Shown piece after piece: positions 52,080 through 61,244 of a stretch of DNA of 64,000 nt. Location: assembly GCF_038561965.1 (NCBI RefSeq), contig NZ_CP139348.1, positions 310,001 through 374,000 on the forward strand. Direction: 5' to 3'. The notes beneath the pieces were generated by a model. It had not been told where the DNA came from. It was given only the letters and a program-made list of their open reading frames with translations, and did no database searches. The position numbers and the translations under genes were made by a program. This stretch comes from Stutzerimonas stutzeri. GTDB taxonomy: Bacteria; Pseudomonadota; Gammaproteobacteria; Pseudomonadales; Pseudomonadaceae. Each line of letters begins with the position of its first letter. Position 1 is the stretch's first letter.

Positions 52080-53126
52080 ATGGCCAACGCCCGTCCCTAT
52101 CGCGTCGCCCTCAATGGCTACGGCCGCATCGGCCGTTGCGTGCTGCGTGCTTTCTACGAGCGCGGCGCAGCCTTCGATTTTCAGTTCGTTGCCCTCAACG
52201 ATCTGGCCGACATGGCCAGTCTGGAATACCTGACCCGTTTCGACTCCACCCACGGCCGCTTTCCCGGCGAGGTGAGCGTGGACGGTGATTGCCTGCACCT
52301 CAACGGACACTGCGTGAAGGTGCTGCGTGAATCGACGCCGGAAGCCATCGACTGGCGGGCGCTGGATGTCGACCTGGTGCTGGAGTGTTCCGGTGCTTAC
52401 ACCAGTCGCGCCGACGGCGAGCGCTTTCTCGCGGCCGGAGCGCCGCGTGTGCTGTTTTCCCAGCCTATGGCCAGCGCGGCGGACATCGATGCCACGGTGG
52501 TGATGGGCATTAACCAGCATCAGCTGAGCGGCGCCGAACGGCTGGTCTCCAACGCCTCCTGCACCACCAACTGTGGCGTGCCGTTGCTCAAGTTGCTCAA
52601 CGACGCGGTGGGCATCGAGTACGCCTCGATCACCACCATCCATTCGGCCATGAACGATCAGCCGGTCATCGACGCCTACCATCACGACGATCTGCGCCGC
52701 ACCCGCTCTGCGTTTCAGTCAGTGATTCCGGTATCCACCGGCCTGGCGAAAGGCATCGAGCGACTGTTGCCGGAACTCTCGGGGCGGATTCAGGCCAAAG
52801 CGGTGCGGGTGCCCACGGTGAACGTGTCCTGCCTGGACATCACACTGCAGACCGCCTGTGATACCGATGCGCGAACGATCAACCGAGTGCTGCGCGAAGC
52901 TGCCGAAAGCGGGCCGTTGCAGGGGCTGCTGGCATATACCGAGCTGCCGCACGCCAGCTGCGATTTCAACCACGATCCGCATTCGGCGATCGTCGATGGC
53001 AGTCTGACGCGAGCATCGGGCCCGCGCCTGGTGAATCTGCTGGCCTGGTTCGACAACGAATGGGGTTTTGCCAATCGCATGCTCGACGTCACCGACCACT
53101 ATTTGCGCGTGGCCAATCGCATCTAG
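52080..53126 (+). CDS. epd: D-erythrose-4-phosphate dehydrogenase Epd
   Basis: A 348-residue member of the glyceraldehyde-3-phosphate dehydrogenase superfamily. The NAD site is VALNGYGRIGRCVLRAF and the catalytic Cys is C161 in SNASCTTNC. LLAWFDNEWGFANRMLD is near the end. It oxidises erythrose 4-phosphate toward pyridoxal phosphate. Assignment as Epd rather than GapA rests on position between tktA and pgk and on family-specific segments (TTIHSAMNDQPVIDAYHHDD). A GapA-like role cannot be wholly excluded. Confidence 0.92.
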   Translation: MANARPYRVALNGYGRIGRCVLRAFYERGAAFDFQFVALNDLADMASLEYLTRFDSTHGRFPGEVSVDGDCLHLNGHCVKVLRESTPEAIDWRALDVDLVLECSGAYTSRADGERFLAAGAPRVLFSQPMASAADIDATVVMGINQHQLSGAERLVSNASCTTNCGVPLLKLLNDAVGIEYASITTIHSAMNDQPVIDAYHHDDLRRTRSAFQSVIPVSTGLAKGIERLLPELSGRIQAKAVRVPTVNVSCLDITLQTACDTDARTINRVLREAAESGPLQGLLAYTELPHASCDFNHDPHSAIVDGSLTRASGPRLVNLLAWFDNEWGFANRMLDVTDHYLRVANRI

Positions 53127-53175
53127 CAGCCCGCGCCAGGAACATCGCTGCTTTTCGACCTTAAGGAAGACCAAT

Positions 53176-54336
53176 ATGACCGTTTTGAAGATGACCGATC
53201 TCGATCTCCAGGGTAAGCGCGTGCTGATCCGCGAGGACCTCAACGTGCCGGTGAAGAACGGTGCGGTGAAGAGCGATGCGCGCATCCTGGCCTCGTTGCC
53301 GACCATCAAGCTGGCGCTGGAAAAGGGCGCCGCAGTGCTGGTCTGCTCGCACCTCGGCCGCCCGGAAGAGGGTATCTACAGCGAGGAAGACAGCCTCAAG
53401 CCGGTCGCCGACTACCTGTCCAAGGCCCTCGGCCGCGAAGTGCCGCTGATCAAGGACTACCTCGAAGGCGTCGAGGTCCAGCCCGGTGAGCTGGTGCTGC
53501 TGGAGAACGTGCGCTTCAACAAGGGCGAGAAGAAGAATACCGACGAGCTGGCGCAGAAGTATGCAGCGCTGTGCGACGTCTTCGTGATGGACGCCTTCGG
53601 CACTGCGCACCGTGCTCAGGGTTCGACCCATGGCGTGGCCAAATTTGCCAAGGTGGCCTGCGCCGGCCCGCTGCTGGCGGCAGAACTGGACGCGCTGGGC
53701 AAGGCACTGAAGACCCCGGCCAAGCCAATGGTCGCCATCGTCGCCGGCTCCAAGGTGTCCACCAAGCTCGACGTGTTGACCTCGCTGGCGGACGTTTGCG
53801 ATCAGCTGATCGTTGGTGGCGGCATCGCCAATACCTTTCTCGCTGCTGCCGGCTACAACGTTGGCAAGTCGCTGTATGAAGCGGACCTGCTCGACACCGC
53901 CAAAGCCATCGCCGCCAAGGTAGCTGTGCCGTTGCCGGTCGACGTGGTAGTCGCCAAGGAATTCGCCGAAACGGCCGAAGCCACCGTCAAAGCCATTGCC
54001 GACGTCGCCGATGACGACATGATCCTGGACATCGGCCCGAAGACCGCCGCCATGTTCGGTGAAATGCTCAAGGCCTCGCATACCATCCTCTGGAATGGCC
54101 CGGTAGGCGTGTTCGAGTTCGATCAGTTCGGCAACGGCACCAAGGTGCTGGCTCAGGCCATTGCCCAGAGCCCGGCATTCTCCATCGCTGGCGGTGGCGA
54201 CACCCTGGCCGCGATCGACAAGTACGGCGTGGCTGAGCAAATCTCCTATATTTCCACCGGTGGTGGCGCATTCCTCGAGTTCGTCGAAGGCAAGGTGCTG
54301 CCGGCAGTCGAAGTGCTGGAACAGCGCGCCGGCTGA
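53176..54336 (+). CDS. pgk: Phosphoglycerate kinase
   Basis: A 386-residue glycolytic kinase from the ATG at 53176 (AAGGAAG upstream). The N-domain has VLIREDLNVPVKNGAV and VLVCSHLGRPEEG. The C-domain has VAIVAGSKVSTKLDVL, the nucleotide segment LWNGPVGVFEFDQFG, and IAGGGDTLAAIDKYG. Length matches the bacterial family. It lies 49 bases after epd. The glycine-rich TGGGAFLEFVEGK and the C-terminus are intact. It interconverts 1,3-bisphosphoglycerate and 3-phosphoglycerate. Confidence 0.98.
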   Translation: MTVLKMTDLDLQGKRVLIREDLNVPVKNGAVKSDARILASLPTIKLALEKGAAVLVCSHLGRPEEGIYSEEDSLKPVADYLSKALGREVPLIKDYLEGVEVQPGELVLLENVRFNKGEKKNTDELAQKYAALCDVFVMDAFGTAHRAQGSTHGVAKFAKVACAGPLLAAELDALGKALKTPAKPMVAIVAGSKVSTKLDVLTSLADVCDQLIVGGGIANTFLAAAGYNVGKSLYEADLLDTAKAIAAKVAVPLPVDVVVAKEFAETAEATVKAIADVADDDMILDIGPKTAAMFGEMLKASHTILWNGPVGVFEFDQFGNGTKVLAQAIAQSPAFSIAGGGDTLAAIDKYGVAEQISYISTGGGAFLEFVEGKVLPAVEVLEQRAG

Positions 54337-54371
54337 TTTCGTCGTCGGTGAATAGCGCTAGCGGTTCAGAT

Positions 54372-54393
54372 TGCCGGCGCCACGCCGCCGGCA
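54372..54393 (+). terminator. GC-rich hairpin after pgk
   Basis: TGCCGGCG and CGCCGGCA form an 8-bp stem with a six-base loop, 35 bases after the pgk stop. There is no T-run, so it is a weak or Rho-assisted terminator, or a processing site. Confidence 0.4.
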
Positions 54394-54469
54394 TCGTGAA
54401 CGGCATCAAGCAACCCCGGCCGCCCGTCGTGGTCTTTGTTCTATCTTGAACAAGGAAAGGGGATGCACC

Positions 54470-54661
54470 ATGCGCTACGCCGTCGTTGCACTTTGCTGTC
54501 TGGGCCTGGCCGGTTGCGCCGGAAATTCACCGGATAGTGCCTGCCAGGTACTTGACCCGCCTGCCGCGATCGGGCCAACCGCCGAGCATGACCAGCGTGT
54601 GGAAATGCAGGCCACCGGCGACCCGACCATCATGCAGGGCGGCTTGCAGGATTGCCCCTGA
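54470..54661 (+). CDS. Small lipoprotein of unknown function
   Basis: A 63-residue protein with AAGGAAAGG upstream. The lipoprotein signal MRYAVVALCCLGLAGC leaves a mature peptide of only about 47 residues, with two more Cys (DSACQVLDPP and LQDCP). It lies between pgk and a lysozyme-inhibitor-like lipoprotein gene, whose start is 23 bases beyond its stop. They may form one transcript. The family is not recognised. Confidence 0.75.
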   Translation: MRYAVVALCCLGLAGCAGNSPDSACQVLDPPAAIGPTAEHDQRVEMQATGDPTIMQGGLQDCP

Positions 54662-54684
54662 ATGCCGACTGCGAAGGAGAAGGA

Positions 54685-55020
54685 ATGAACAAAGGCTTGT
54701 CCATGCTGATTGCGGCTTTGCTGCTCGGCGGCTGTGGTCACTGGCAATCCGGTCCGGATGCGCCATTCGTGCGCTGGAAATGCCAGAGTCAGCAGAACAT
54801 CGCCTGGCGCTACGCCAATGACCAGCACACCGTGATCGACCTGAAAGTTGGCAATAGCGAGCGCGTTCATACCCTTCGCAAGGAACCTGCCACGCGTGGC
54901 AGTTTCTATAGCGATGGCGTGATCGGCTTCCACGACAAGGGTAACGAGGCGCTGGTGTATCGCGTCGCCGATGACAAATTGCTCGCCCACGGCTGTAGTG
55001 CATCGCTTATTAGCATCTAG
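54685..55020 (+). CDS. MliC-like lipoprotein, putative lysozyme inhibitor
   Basis: The protein is 111 residues from the ATG at 54685 with GAAGGAGAAGGA upstream. The lipobox is AALLLGGC. The mature domain follows the MliC/PliC pattern: a first Cys in VRWKCQSQQNIAWRYAND, then RGSFYSDGVIGFHDKGNEAL, and a final Cys in LLAHGC that would pair with the first. MliC proteins protect the cell wall from C-type lysozymes. The Ser-Asp-Gly and Lys-Gly stretches are those of the inhibitory face, but the match is by eye. It lies amid glycolytic genes without obvious functional link. Confidence 0.72.
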   Translation: MNKGLSMLIAALLLGGCGHWQSGPDAPFVRWKCQSQQNIAWRYANDQHTVIDLKVGNSERVHTLRKEPATRGSFYSDGVIGFHDKGNEALVYRVADDKLLAHGCSASLISI

Positions 55021-55200
55021 CAGTCCACGAGTCGAAGCTGCCCCGCCGCAACGGGGCATTGAATTGAAAGCGCTGGCGGGACGCTGGCATTTGCCGCTCC
55101 CGCCTCTACAATGCCGCGCCCATGTGCGGCGCTTGAACAGCGCCAGCCACTGCGGCAGGCTCTAAACGATCAAACGACCCAGACCGGGAGAAAGGAAAAC

Positions 55201-56265
55201 ATGGCACTCATCAGCATGCGCCAGATGCTCGACCACGCCGCCGAATTCGGCTACGGCGTGCCGGCCTTCAACGTCAACAACCTCGAGCAGATGCGCGCCA
55301 TCATGGAAGCGGCCGACAAGACCGACTCCCCGGTGATCGTCCAGGCCTCCGCCGGTGCGCGCAAATACGCCGGTGCGCCGTTCCTGCGTCATCTGATCCT
55401 GGCGGCGATCGAAGAATTCCCACACATCCCGGTGTGCATGCACCAGGACCACGGCACCAGCCCGGACATCTGCCAGCGCTCGATTCAGCTCGGCTTTTCC
55501 TCGGTGATGATGGACGGCTCGCTGAAGGAAGACGGCAAAACCCCAGCCGATTACGAGTACAACGTGCGCGTGACCCAGCAGACGGTCGCCTTCGCTCACG
55601 CCTGCGGCGTTTCCGTGGAAGGCGAACTGGGTTGCCTTGGCAGCCTGGAGACCGGCATGGCCGGTGAAGAAGATGGCGTCGGTGCTGAAGGCGTGCTGGA
55701 CCACAGCCAGTTGCTGACCGATCCGGAAGAGGCAGCCGACTTTGTCGCCAAGACCAAGGTCGACGCGTTGGCCATTGCCATCGGCACCAGCCACGGCGCC
55801 TACAAGTTCACCAAGCCGCCGACTGGTGACGTGCTGGCCATCGATCGCATCAAGGCCATCCACGCGCGCATTCCGCAGACGCACCTGGTCATGCACGGCT
55901 CCTCTTCGGTGCCGCAGGATTGGCTGAAGATCATCAACGAGTACGGCGGTGAGATCGGCGAGACCTACGGTGTGCCCGTCGAGGAAATCGTCGAAGGCAT
56001 CAAGTACGGCGTACGCAAGGTGAACATCGACACCGACCTGCGCCTGGCGTCTACCGGTGCGATTCGCGAATTCCTGGCCAAGCATCCCAGCGAGTTCGAC
56101 CCGCGCAAGTACCTGGCGAAGACCGTCGTAGCCATGCGCGATGTCTGCATCGCTCGCTACGAAGCCTTTGGTACCGCCGGCCATGCCTCCAAGATCAAGC
56201 CGATCTCCCTGGAAGGCATGTTCCAGCGTTACGCCAATGGTGAGCTGGACCCGAAGATCAACTGA
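55201..56265 (+). CDS. fba: Class II fructose-1,6-bisphosphate aldolase
   Basis: A 354-residue zinc aldolase of the Calvin-cycle subtype, starting at 55201 with GGAGAAAGG upstream. Metal and catalytic motifs are VCMHQDHGTSPDICQRS, SVMMDGSLKEDGKTP, EGELGCLGSLETGMAG, and HGSSSVPQDW. The usual loop VNIDTDLRLASTG is present. It closes the tktA-epd-pgk-fba cluster, splitting fructose 1,6-bisphosphate or forming it in gluconeogenesis. The 180-base gap upstream, after the MliC-like gene, holds its own ribosome site and probably a promoter. Confidence 0.97.
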   Translation: MALISMRQMLDHAAEFGYGVPAFNVNNLEQMRAIMEAADKTDSPVIVQASAGARKYAGAPFLRHLILAAIEEFPHIPVCMHQDHGTSPDICQRSIQLGFSSVMMDGSLKEDGKTPADYEYNVRVTQQTVAFAHACGVSVEGELGCLGSLETGMAGEEDGVGAEGVLDHSQLLTDPEEAADFVAKTKVDALAIAIGTSHGAYKFTKPPTGDVLAIDRIKAIHARIPQTHLVMHGSSSVPQDWLKIINEYGGEIGETYGVPVEEIVEGIKYGVRKVNIDTDLRLASTGAIREFLAKHPSEFDPRKYLAKTVVAMRDVCIARYEAFGTAGHASKIKPISLEGMFQRYANGELDPKIN

Positions 56266-56281
56266 TCTGCGCCCAGACGTG

Positions 56282-56306
56282 AAAAGCCCGCGCTATGCGG
56301 GCTTTT
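56282..56306. terminator. Intrinsic terminator after fba
   Basis: AAAAGCCCGC and GCGGGCTTTT pair in a 10-bp stem with a GCTAT loop, followed by T's (CTTTTTCG). It sits 17 bases after the fba stop and can also serve the leftward receiver gene ending at 56331. Confidence 0.92.
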
Positions 56307-56330
56307 TCGTTTTTCCGCGCCGTGGTTTGA

Positions 56331-56711
56331 TCAGCTGGCAAGCAACTGCTGGATCTGGCTGCGCAGCGTGTCCAGGGCGAAGGGCTTGGCCAGCACCGGG
56401 GCCGAGCGAGCGATGGGGCTGCCCGACTCGTAGATTTCGATCGGATAGCCGCTGATGAAGATCACCTTGAGGTCAGGGCGCAGCTTGAGCGCCGGCTCGG
56501 CAATCATCACCCCCGATACGTTGCCAGGCAGACGGAAGTCGGTCACCAGCAGATCCAGGTGTGGTTTGGTCGCCAGGATTTCGAAGGCCTTGGGCGCACT
56601 ATCCGCTTCGAGCACCTGATAGCCCTCGCTGGCCAGATAATCCGAAAGCAGGCTGAGGATATGCGGCTCGTCTTCAACGAGCAGGACGATTTTCTGCGGT
56701 GCGTGGTTCAT
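56331..56711 (-). CDS. Stand-alone CheY-like response regulator
   Basis: A 126-residue single receiver domain. It has the acidic pair in LLVEDEPHI, phosphoacceptor D58 (LLVTDFRLPG), and the Lys in LAKPFALDTL. No output domain is present and no histidine kinase is adjacent, so its partner lies elsewhere. Such receivers often serve hybrid-kinase relays. The 292 bases upstream to the methyltransferase start hold a GGGGGCGCC-rich stretch around 56905-56945 but no gene I can support. Confidence 0.9.
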   Translation of the reverse strand: MNHAPQKIVLLVEDEPHILSLLSDYLASEGYQVLEADSAPKAFEILATKPHLDLLVTDFRLPGNVSGVMIAEPALKLRPDLKVIFISGYPIEIYESGSPIARSAPVLAKPFALDTLRSQIQQLLAS

Positions 56712-57003
56712 GGTGGTCTCGATGTTGCCTTACGTGCTGCATGCCAGCCCGTTGCGAGCCGGACAGGGTTTCGACAGGCTACGCGCTGCAAGTTTCAGTC
56801 CTACAGCCAAACGGTCATCACTTTAACTGCCTTGCTGTGCGCTGGCGCACATCGCAGGAGCCATCCTCGCTCCTTCAGCCGCCGCGCTCAATGCCGACCT
56901 TAGCCGGGGGCGCCCAGTCGGGGGCGCCTAGCCGGGGGCAGCCGGCTGGTTCTCGAGCCCAGGTCGCGATAGGGTTACGGGCTACGCACTGCAGGAGTAC
57001 ATC

Positions 57004-57618
57004 ATGAGCGAATCGGAGCAGGCAGCGCAGCGCACTCTCGACTATTACCGCCTCAATGCAGAGGCTTTTCGCGAGGGCACTCGTGAGCACGACGTCAGCC
57101 AGAACCTCGATGCCCTTCTGCGTCACATTCAGGCACAACCCCCGTTGCGCATTCTCGATCTAGGCTGCGGCCCTGGGCGCGACCTGAAGGCGCTGACCGC
57201 CCGCGGACATGTCGCGGTGGGGCTTGACGGTACCGAGGCGTTCGTCGAGATGGCTCGCGCGGAAAGCGGCTGCGAGGTCTGGCATCAGGACCTGTTGCAG
57301 CTGCAACTGCCGGCCGGGTCATTCGACGGCATCTTTGCCAACGCGGTGCTGTTCCACGTGCCGAGTGTTCATTTGCCGGACGTACTGTCGCAGCTGCACG
57401 GTGCGCTGAACCCGGGCGGGGTGTTGTTCTGTTCCAATCCGCGCGGGCAGGACGAGGAGGGCTGGAGCGGGGATCGCTACGGTGTCTGGTATTGCTGGTC
57501 GACCTGGCGGCAGCAGGTGCTGAGCGCGGGCTTCGTGGAGTTGGAGCACTATTATCGCCCCGAAGGGCTGCCTCGAGCGCAGCAGCCCTGGCTTGCCAGC
57601 GTCTGGCGCAAGGCTTGA
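57004..57618 (+). CDS. Class I SAM-dependent methyltransferase
   Basis: A 204-residue protein with a Rossmann methyltransferase core. Motif I is ILDLGCGPGRDLKAL, with an acidic residue after the next strand (VGLDGTEAFVEMA), then LPAGSFDGIFANAVLFHVPS and LNPGGVLFCSNPRG. The substrate is not indicated; the fold fits small molecules. It is monocistronic, divergent from the receiver gene, with an AGGAG site just upstream. Confidence 0.88.
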   Translation: MSESEQAAQRTLDYYRLNAEAFREGTREHDVSQNLDALLRHIQAQPPLRILDLGCGPGRDLKALTARGHVAVGLDGTEAFVEMARAESGCEVWHQDLLQLQLPAGSFDGIFANAVLFHVPSVHLPDVLSQLHGALNPGGVLFCSNPRGQDEEGWSGDRYGVWYCWSTWRQQVLSAGFVELEHYYRPEGLPRAQQPWLASVWRKA

Positions 57619-57796
57619 ACAGCCAATGCAGGCCGCAGAATGCAACCTGCGTCACGCTTTGTATTGCGTTTTGCACGGCTTAATACTTTGAGCGTTTCAG
57701 ATAACATATTGTTTTATAAGTAAAAAACTCCAGTTTCAAGGTTGGCACGAACGCTGCTCCGTTAACGTTCGCTGGAACTTATTGGAGTACATAACA

Positions 57797-58075
57797 ATGA
57801 CCGCTGCACAACAATTCCTTACTGCTGCTTTTTCTGAGTTCGAAGTGCTCACCGAGCCCCGCCCGGATGGCGGCTTGCTGCTTACCCTGCGTAACGACGA
57901 CCGCACCCTGGTCAAGCGTGCGCTATCCAAGGGGCAGACCCAAACCAGAATTCAGCTGGAGTGGGTCGTCAGCTCGGTACGCCGCGACCTGGCGCTGGAG
58001 GCGGGGATGTCGCCTTCCATCGCTCATCTACAAAGCCAGAGCCGTACCGCACTGCCCACATACGAGTACGCCTGA
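57797..58075 (+). CDS. DUF3509 family protein
   Basis: The protein is 92 residues from the ATG at 57797 with TTGGAG upstream. The conserved features I recall for this Pseudomonas-restricted family are VLTEPRPDGGLLLTLRNDD and WVVSSVRRDLALEAG. The function is unknown. The leader, 57619-57796, is clearly more AT-rich than the rest of the window and contains TAATAC and ATATTG stretches fit for a strong promoter. A terminator follows immediately. Confidence 0.8.
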   Translation: MTAAQQFLTAAFSEFEVLTEPRPDGGLLLTLRNDDRTLVKRALSKGQTQTRIQLEWVVSSVRRDLALEAGMSPSIAHLQSQSRTALPTYEYA

Positions 58076-58079
58076 GCTC

Positions 58080-58106
58080 AACGGCTGCGGTGATGCCGCA
58101 GCCGTT
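58080..58106 (+). terminator. Intrinsic terminator after the DUF3509 gene
   Basis: AACGGCTGCGG and CCGCAGCCGTT form an 11-bp stem with a TGATG loop and a run of T's. It begins five bases after the stop codon. Confidence 0.92.
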
Positions 58107-58163
58107 TTTTCGAGCCGGGCCGTCGAGCCTGGTTCTTTGCCGTGAAGCCGAAGAGGACAGCAC

Positions 58164-58637
58164 ATGAACGCCATCGACCTGCTGATTGAGGATCATGAGC
58201 GCGTGAAGGAGCTGCTGACGCGTTTGACCGATTCCACCGAGCGTGCCGTGAAGACACGCACCGAACTGCTGAGCAAACTGGAAATGGAAGTGACCATCCA
58301 TACCCAGCTGGAAGAGCAGATTCTCTATCCCGCCTATAAGGAAGCTGGCGGCAAGGAAGAGATCAAGATGTACCACGAGGCCAAGGAAGAGCACCGCGCC
58401 GTGGATTCACTGGTATTGCCGGACCTGAAGGCTACCGATCCTGGCAGCCTCGAATTCTCCGGACGTGCCAAGGTGTGCAAGGAGCTGCTGGAACACCATA
58501 TCGAGGAAGAAGAGTCGGAAATGTTCCCGCAGGCGCGTGAGCTGTTCGACGCCAAGCGCCTCGAGGAAATGGGTGAGCAAATGAGCCAGCTGCGCGCCCG
58601 CTTGAAGAAAGAGATGACGGGCAAGCAGGCCGCCTGA
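58164..58637 (+). CDS. Hemerythrin-like domain protein
   Basis: A 157-residue four-helix protein. Diiron-type ligands are seen in order: LLIEDHERVKELL, TIHTQLEEQILYP (H-x3-E), EHRAVDSLV and LEHHIEEEESEMFP (H-x4-E). The C-terminal helix is charged (EQMSQLRARLKKEM). Such cytoplasmic proteins bind oxygen or NO or respond to stress. It has its own leader after the previous terminator. The globin-coupled cyclic-di-GMP protein begins about 220 bases downstream. Confidence 0.92.
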   Translation: MNAIDLLIEDHERVKELLTRLTDSTERAVKTRTELLSKLEMEVTIHTQLEEQILYPAYKEAGGKEEIKMYHEAKEEHRAVDSLVLPDLKATDPGSLEFSGRAKVCKELLEHHIEEEESEMFPQARELFDAKRLEEMGEQMSQLRARLKKEMTGKQAA

Positions 58638-58858
58638 TCCGTCGATTGGCCGCCGGGGCGTCCTGCCCCGGCCCGCTCTATGCCCTGGTTCAATCTCACC
58701 TTCGTCTTTGCTGACTTGTATCAATAGTGCGACGAAGCGCCACTGCGAACCTTGATGGCTTTCTAGCATCAATCTGCGTTCTCCCTTACCGACGTGTCTG
58801 CCGAGCAGCCATTGTCGGGTCTGGTTTCGGGGAACGGGCGGTCTGCTCAGGGGCAAGG

Positions 58859-61108
58859 ATGGAAGACGAGCTGAGGGTATTGCTACAACGGGTCGGCTTG
58901 GGGCTCGACCAGATCCTGACACGCAAGCGCTTCCTGCAATGGCAGGCAGGTGATGCGTTGCGTTTGAATCGCGCGGCGCCGGCGTTGGAATCCGCGCATC
59001 GCGCCTTCATCGACAAGCTCTACGAGCACCTGGCCAACTTCGGCCAGCCCGCCGGAATGCGCGGCGATTGCGTCGGGCTTTCGCGCCTCAAGCATCGACA
59101 GCAGGAATACTATCAGCGCCTCTGGAGCGGCCCCTACGAGCGCGACTACGTACGCGACCGCCTGACTGTCGGGCTCGTGCACCAGCGTGTTGGTGTCGAT
59201 CTGGAGTGGTACCTCGGCGCCTATCGGCTTTACCTATCGGAGATGCTGCGCACGCTCGTCGGCGATAGCGAGCAACATGCCGTTTACGACAGCCTGCTGA
59301 AGATTGTCTTCTTCGACATGATCCTCGCGATCGATACCTACAGCGCGGCGCAGCGGCATGCGCTGGAGGACAGCGAGGCGCGCCTGACCCGCGCGCTGCG
59401 CGGCTCAGAGGACGGCATCTGGGAGTGGGACGTCGAACACGACCGGCTACACCTTTCCGAACGCTGGACCGCCATGCTCGAGATGCCGACGCAAACCAGC
59501 TATTGCAGCCGCAGCTGGTTCGAGCGCGTGCATCCTGATGATCTGCCCGGGTTGCGTGAGGCGATCGCCGACCATCTCAATGGCCGCTGCCCTTCGCTGG
59601 CGCATGAATATCGGGTGCGTACCGAAGCGGGAGGTTACCTCTGGGTGCTTGTTCGCGGTGTCGCCGACCGTTGTGAGCAGGGCACGCTGCGCATGGCTGG
59701 CTCGCAGACCGATATCAGTGCACGCAAGGCGGCAGAGGAGTGCTTGCGCCACGCGGCTCGTCACGATGCGCTGACCGGCCTGGCCAATCGCTTGCATCTC
59801 GAGGAGTTGCTCAAGGAAGTCCAGCAACGGCCACATGGACGCTCGGCGGCGTTGCTCTTCGTCGATCTGGACCGTTTCAAGCTGATCAATGACAGCCTTG
59901 GCCATGGTGCTGGTGACCAGGTTTTGATCGAAGTAGCGCAACGGCTATTGCGCTGTCTGCGGCCTGGCGATCACCTGGCGCGCTTCGGTGGCGACGAATT
60001 CGTCGCCTTGCTCGGCGATCTGGCCTGTGACGCGGACGCTGAGCGTGTGGCACAGCGGATGCTGGTTGCACTGCGCCAGCCGTTGCAGCTTGGCGAGCGA
60101 ACGCTGTCAGTCAGCGCCAGCATCGGCATCGCGCCCTTGCAACGTGACGGCCAGACGCTGAACGCATTGCAGGCCGCTGACCTGGCGCTGTACCGAGCAA
60201 AGAGCGCCGGCAAGGATCAGTTCGCGCTGTTCTGCGACGGTCTGCATACCAAGGCGGCTCGCCAACTGGAACTCGAAAGTGCGCTGGCGCAGGCGCTGAC
60301 GCGCCGGGAGTTCGCCCTCCACTATCAGCCGATCTGCCGTGTCGAGAATGGGCAGCCCTATATGCTGGGCGTCGAGGCACTGCTGCGCTGGCGCTTCGAC
60401 GGCAAGCTGGTGGCGCCGAACGAATTCATTCCGGTGCTGGAAGAGTCCCGTGAGATCGTCCGGGTCGGCGAATGGGTGCTTCGCGAGGCGTGCCATCAGG
60501 TGCGTCTCTGGCAGCAGGCCGGGCAGACGCAGCTGTATTGCGCGGTAAACCTGTCGATTCGTCAGCTGCAGCAGCCAGGCTTCACGGCTCTGCTGGCTCG
60601 CGTGCTATGCGAGACGGGTCTGCCTCCGGAGAGCCTGCTGCTGGAGATTACCGAAACACTGCTGATGCAGGACACCGAGATGATGATGGGCGCCCTGCAC
60701 GAGATCGCTGCGCTCGGCGTACGCCTGGCGCTAGATGATTTCGGCACCGGCTACTGTTCGCTCGGCTACCTGAAGCGCTATCCGTTGCATGTGCTGAAGG
60801 TCGATCGCAGCTTTATCGCTACGGCGCCGGACGACGCCGATTCAGTTGCGATCAGCCGTGCCGTCATAGGACTTGGTCAAAGCCTTGGCCTTGCTGTCGT
60901 CGCTGAAGGCGTGGAGCGCCCCGAGCAGGTAGCGTTCCTAGTCAGCGAGGGGTGCCAGCTGGTGCAGGGCTACTGGTTCAGCCCGCCCCGGCCGGCCGCG
61001 GAGCTGCAGCGACTATTCGATGCGCAATGCCGCAGCGAAGGGCTTTGGCGCCTTCATTCGGCCAACGCGGAGATGGTCGCGGGCCAGGCGATGGCACAGC
61101 GCATGTAG
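58859..61108 (+). CDS. Globin-coupled sensor with PAS, GGDEF and EAL domains
   Basis: The protein is 749 residues from the ATG at 58859 (GGGGCAAGG upstream). Codons to 58727 are open but unlike the family. Residues 1-165 are a sensor globin: H108 is the expected proximal heme ligand in VHQRVGVDLEWYLGAY. A PAS/PAC segment (SEDGIWEWDVEHDRL, DISARKAAEE) follows. The GGDEF motif at 377-381 is intact, with an RPGD inhibitory site five residues before it. The EAL domain starts around 506 with EAL, NLSIRQ, ITETLL, DDFGTGY, AEGVE and QGYWFSPP all present. It may both make and break cyclic di-GMP in response to oxygen. Confidence 0.93.
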   Translation: MEDELRVLLQRVGLGLDQILTRKRFLQWQAGDALRLNRAAPALESAHRAFIDKLYEHLANFGQPAGMRGDCVGLSRLKHRQQEYYQRLWSGPYERDYVRDRLTVGLVHQRVGVDLEWYLGAYRLYLSEMLRTLVGDSEQHAVYDSLLKIVFFDMILAIDTYSAAQRHALEDSEARLTRALRGSEDGIWEWDVEHDRLHLSERWTAMLEMPTQTSYCSRSWFERVHPDDLPGLREAIADHLNGRCPSLAHEYRVRTEAGGYLWVLVRGVADRCEQGTLRMAGSQTDISARKAAEECLRHAARHDALTGLANRLHLEELLKEVQQRPHGRSAALLFVDLDRFKLINDSLGHGAGDQVLIEVAQRLLRCLRPGDHLARFGGDEFVALLGDLACDADAERVAQRMLVALRQPLQLGERTLSVSASIGIAPLQRDGQTLNALQAADLALYRAKSAGKDQFALFCDGLHTKAARQLELESALAQALTRREFALHYQPICRVENGQPYMLGVEALLRWRFDGKLVAPNEFIPVLEESREIVRVGEWVLREACHQVRLWQQAGQTQLYCAVNLSIRQLQQPGFTALLARVLCETGLPPESLLLEITETLLMQDTEMMMGALHEIAALGVRLALDDFGTGYCSLGYLKRYPLHVLKVDRSFIATAPDDADSVAISRAVIGLGQSLGLAVVAEGVERPEQVAFLVSEGCQLVQGYWFSPPRPAAELQRLFDAQCRSEGLWRLHSANAEMVAGQAMAQRM

Positions 61109-61244
61109 TGCAGGCCGGCCCGCGGGTGCGGCGGCGATGGGACGCGCAGGGCACTCTTGCGCTCGAACAGGGTCAACCTTCTGTGAATCTGATGATTCAA
61201 GAATTCGCCGGCCATCAGCCGGCTCACTCTGAAGGAGGTTAACC

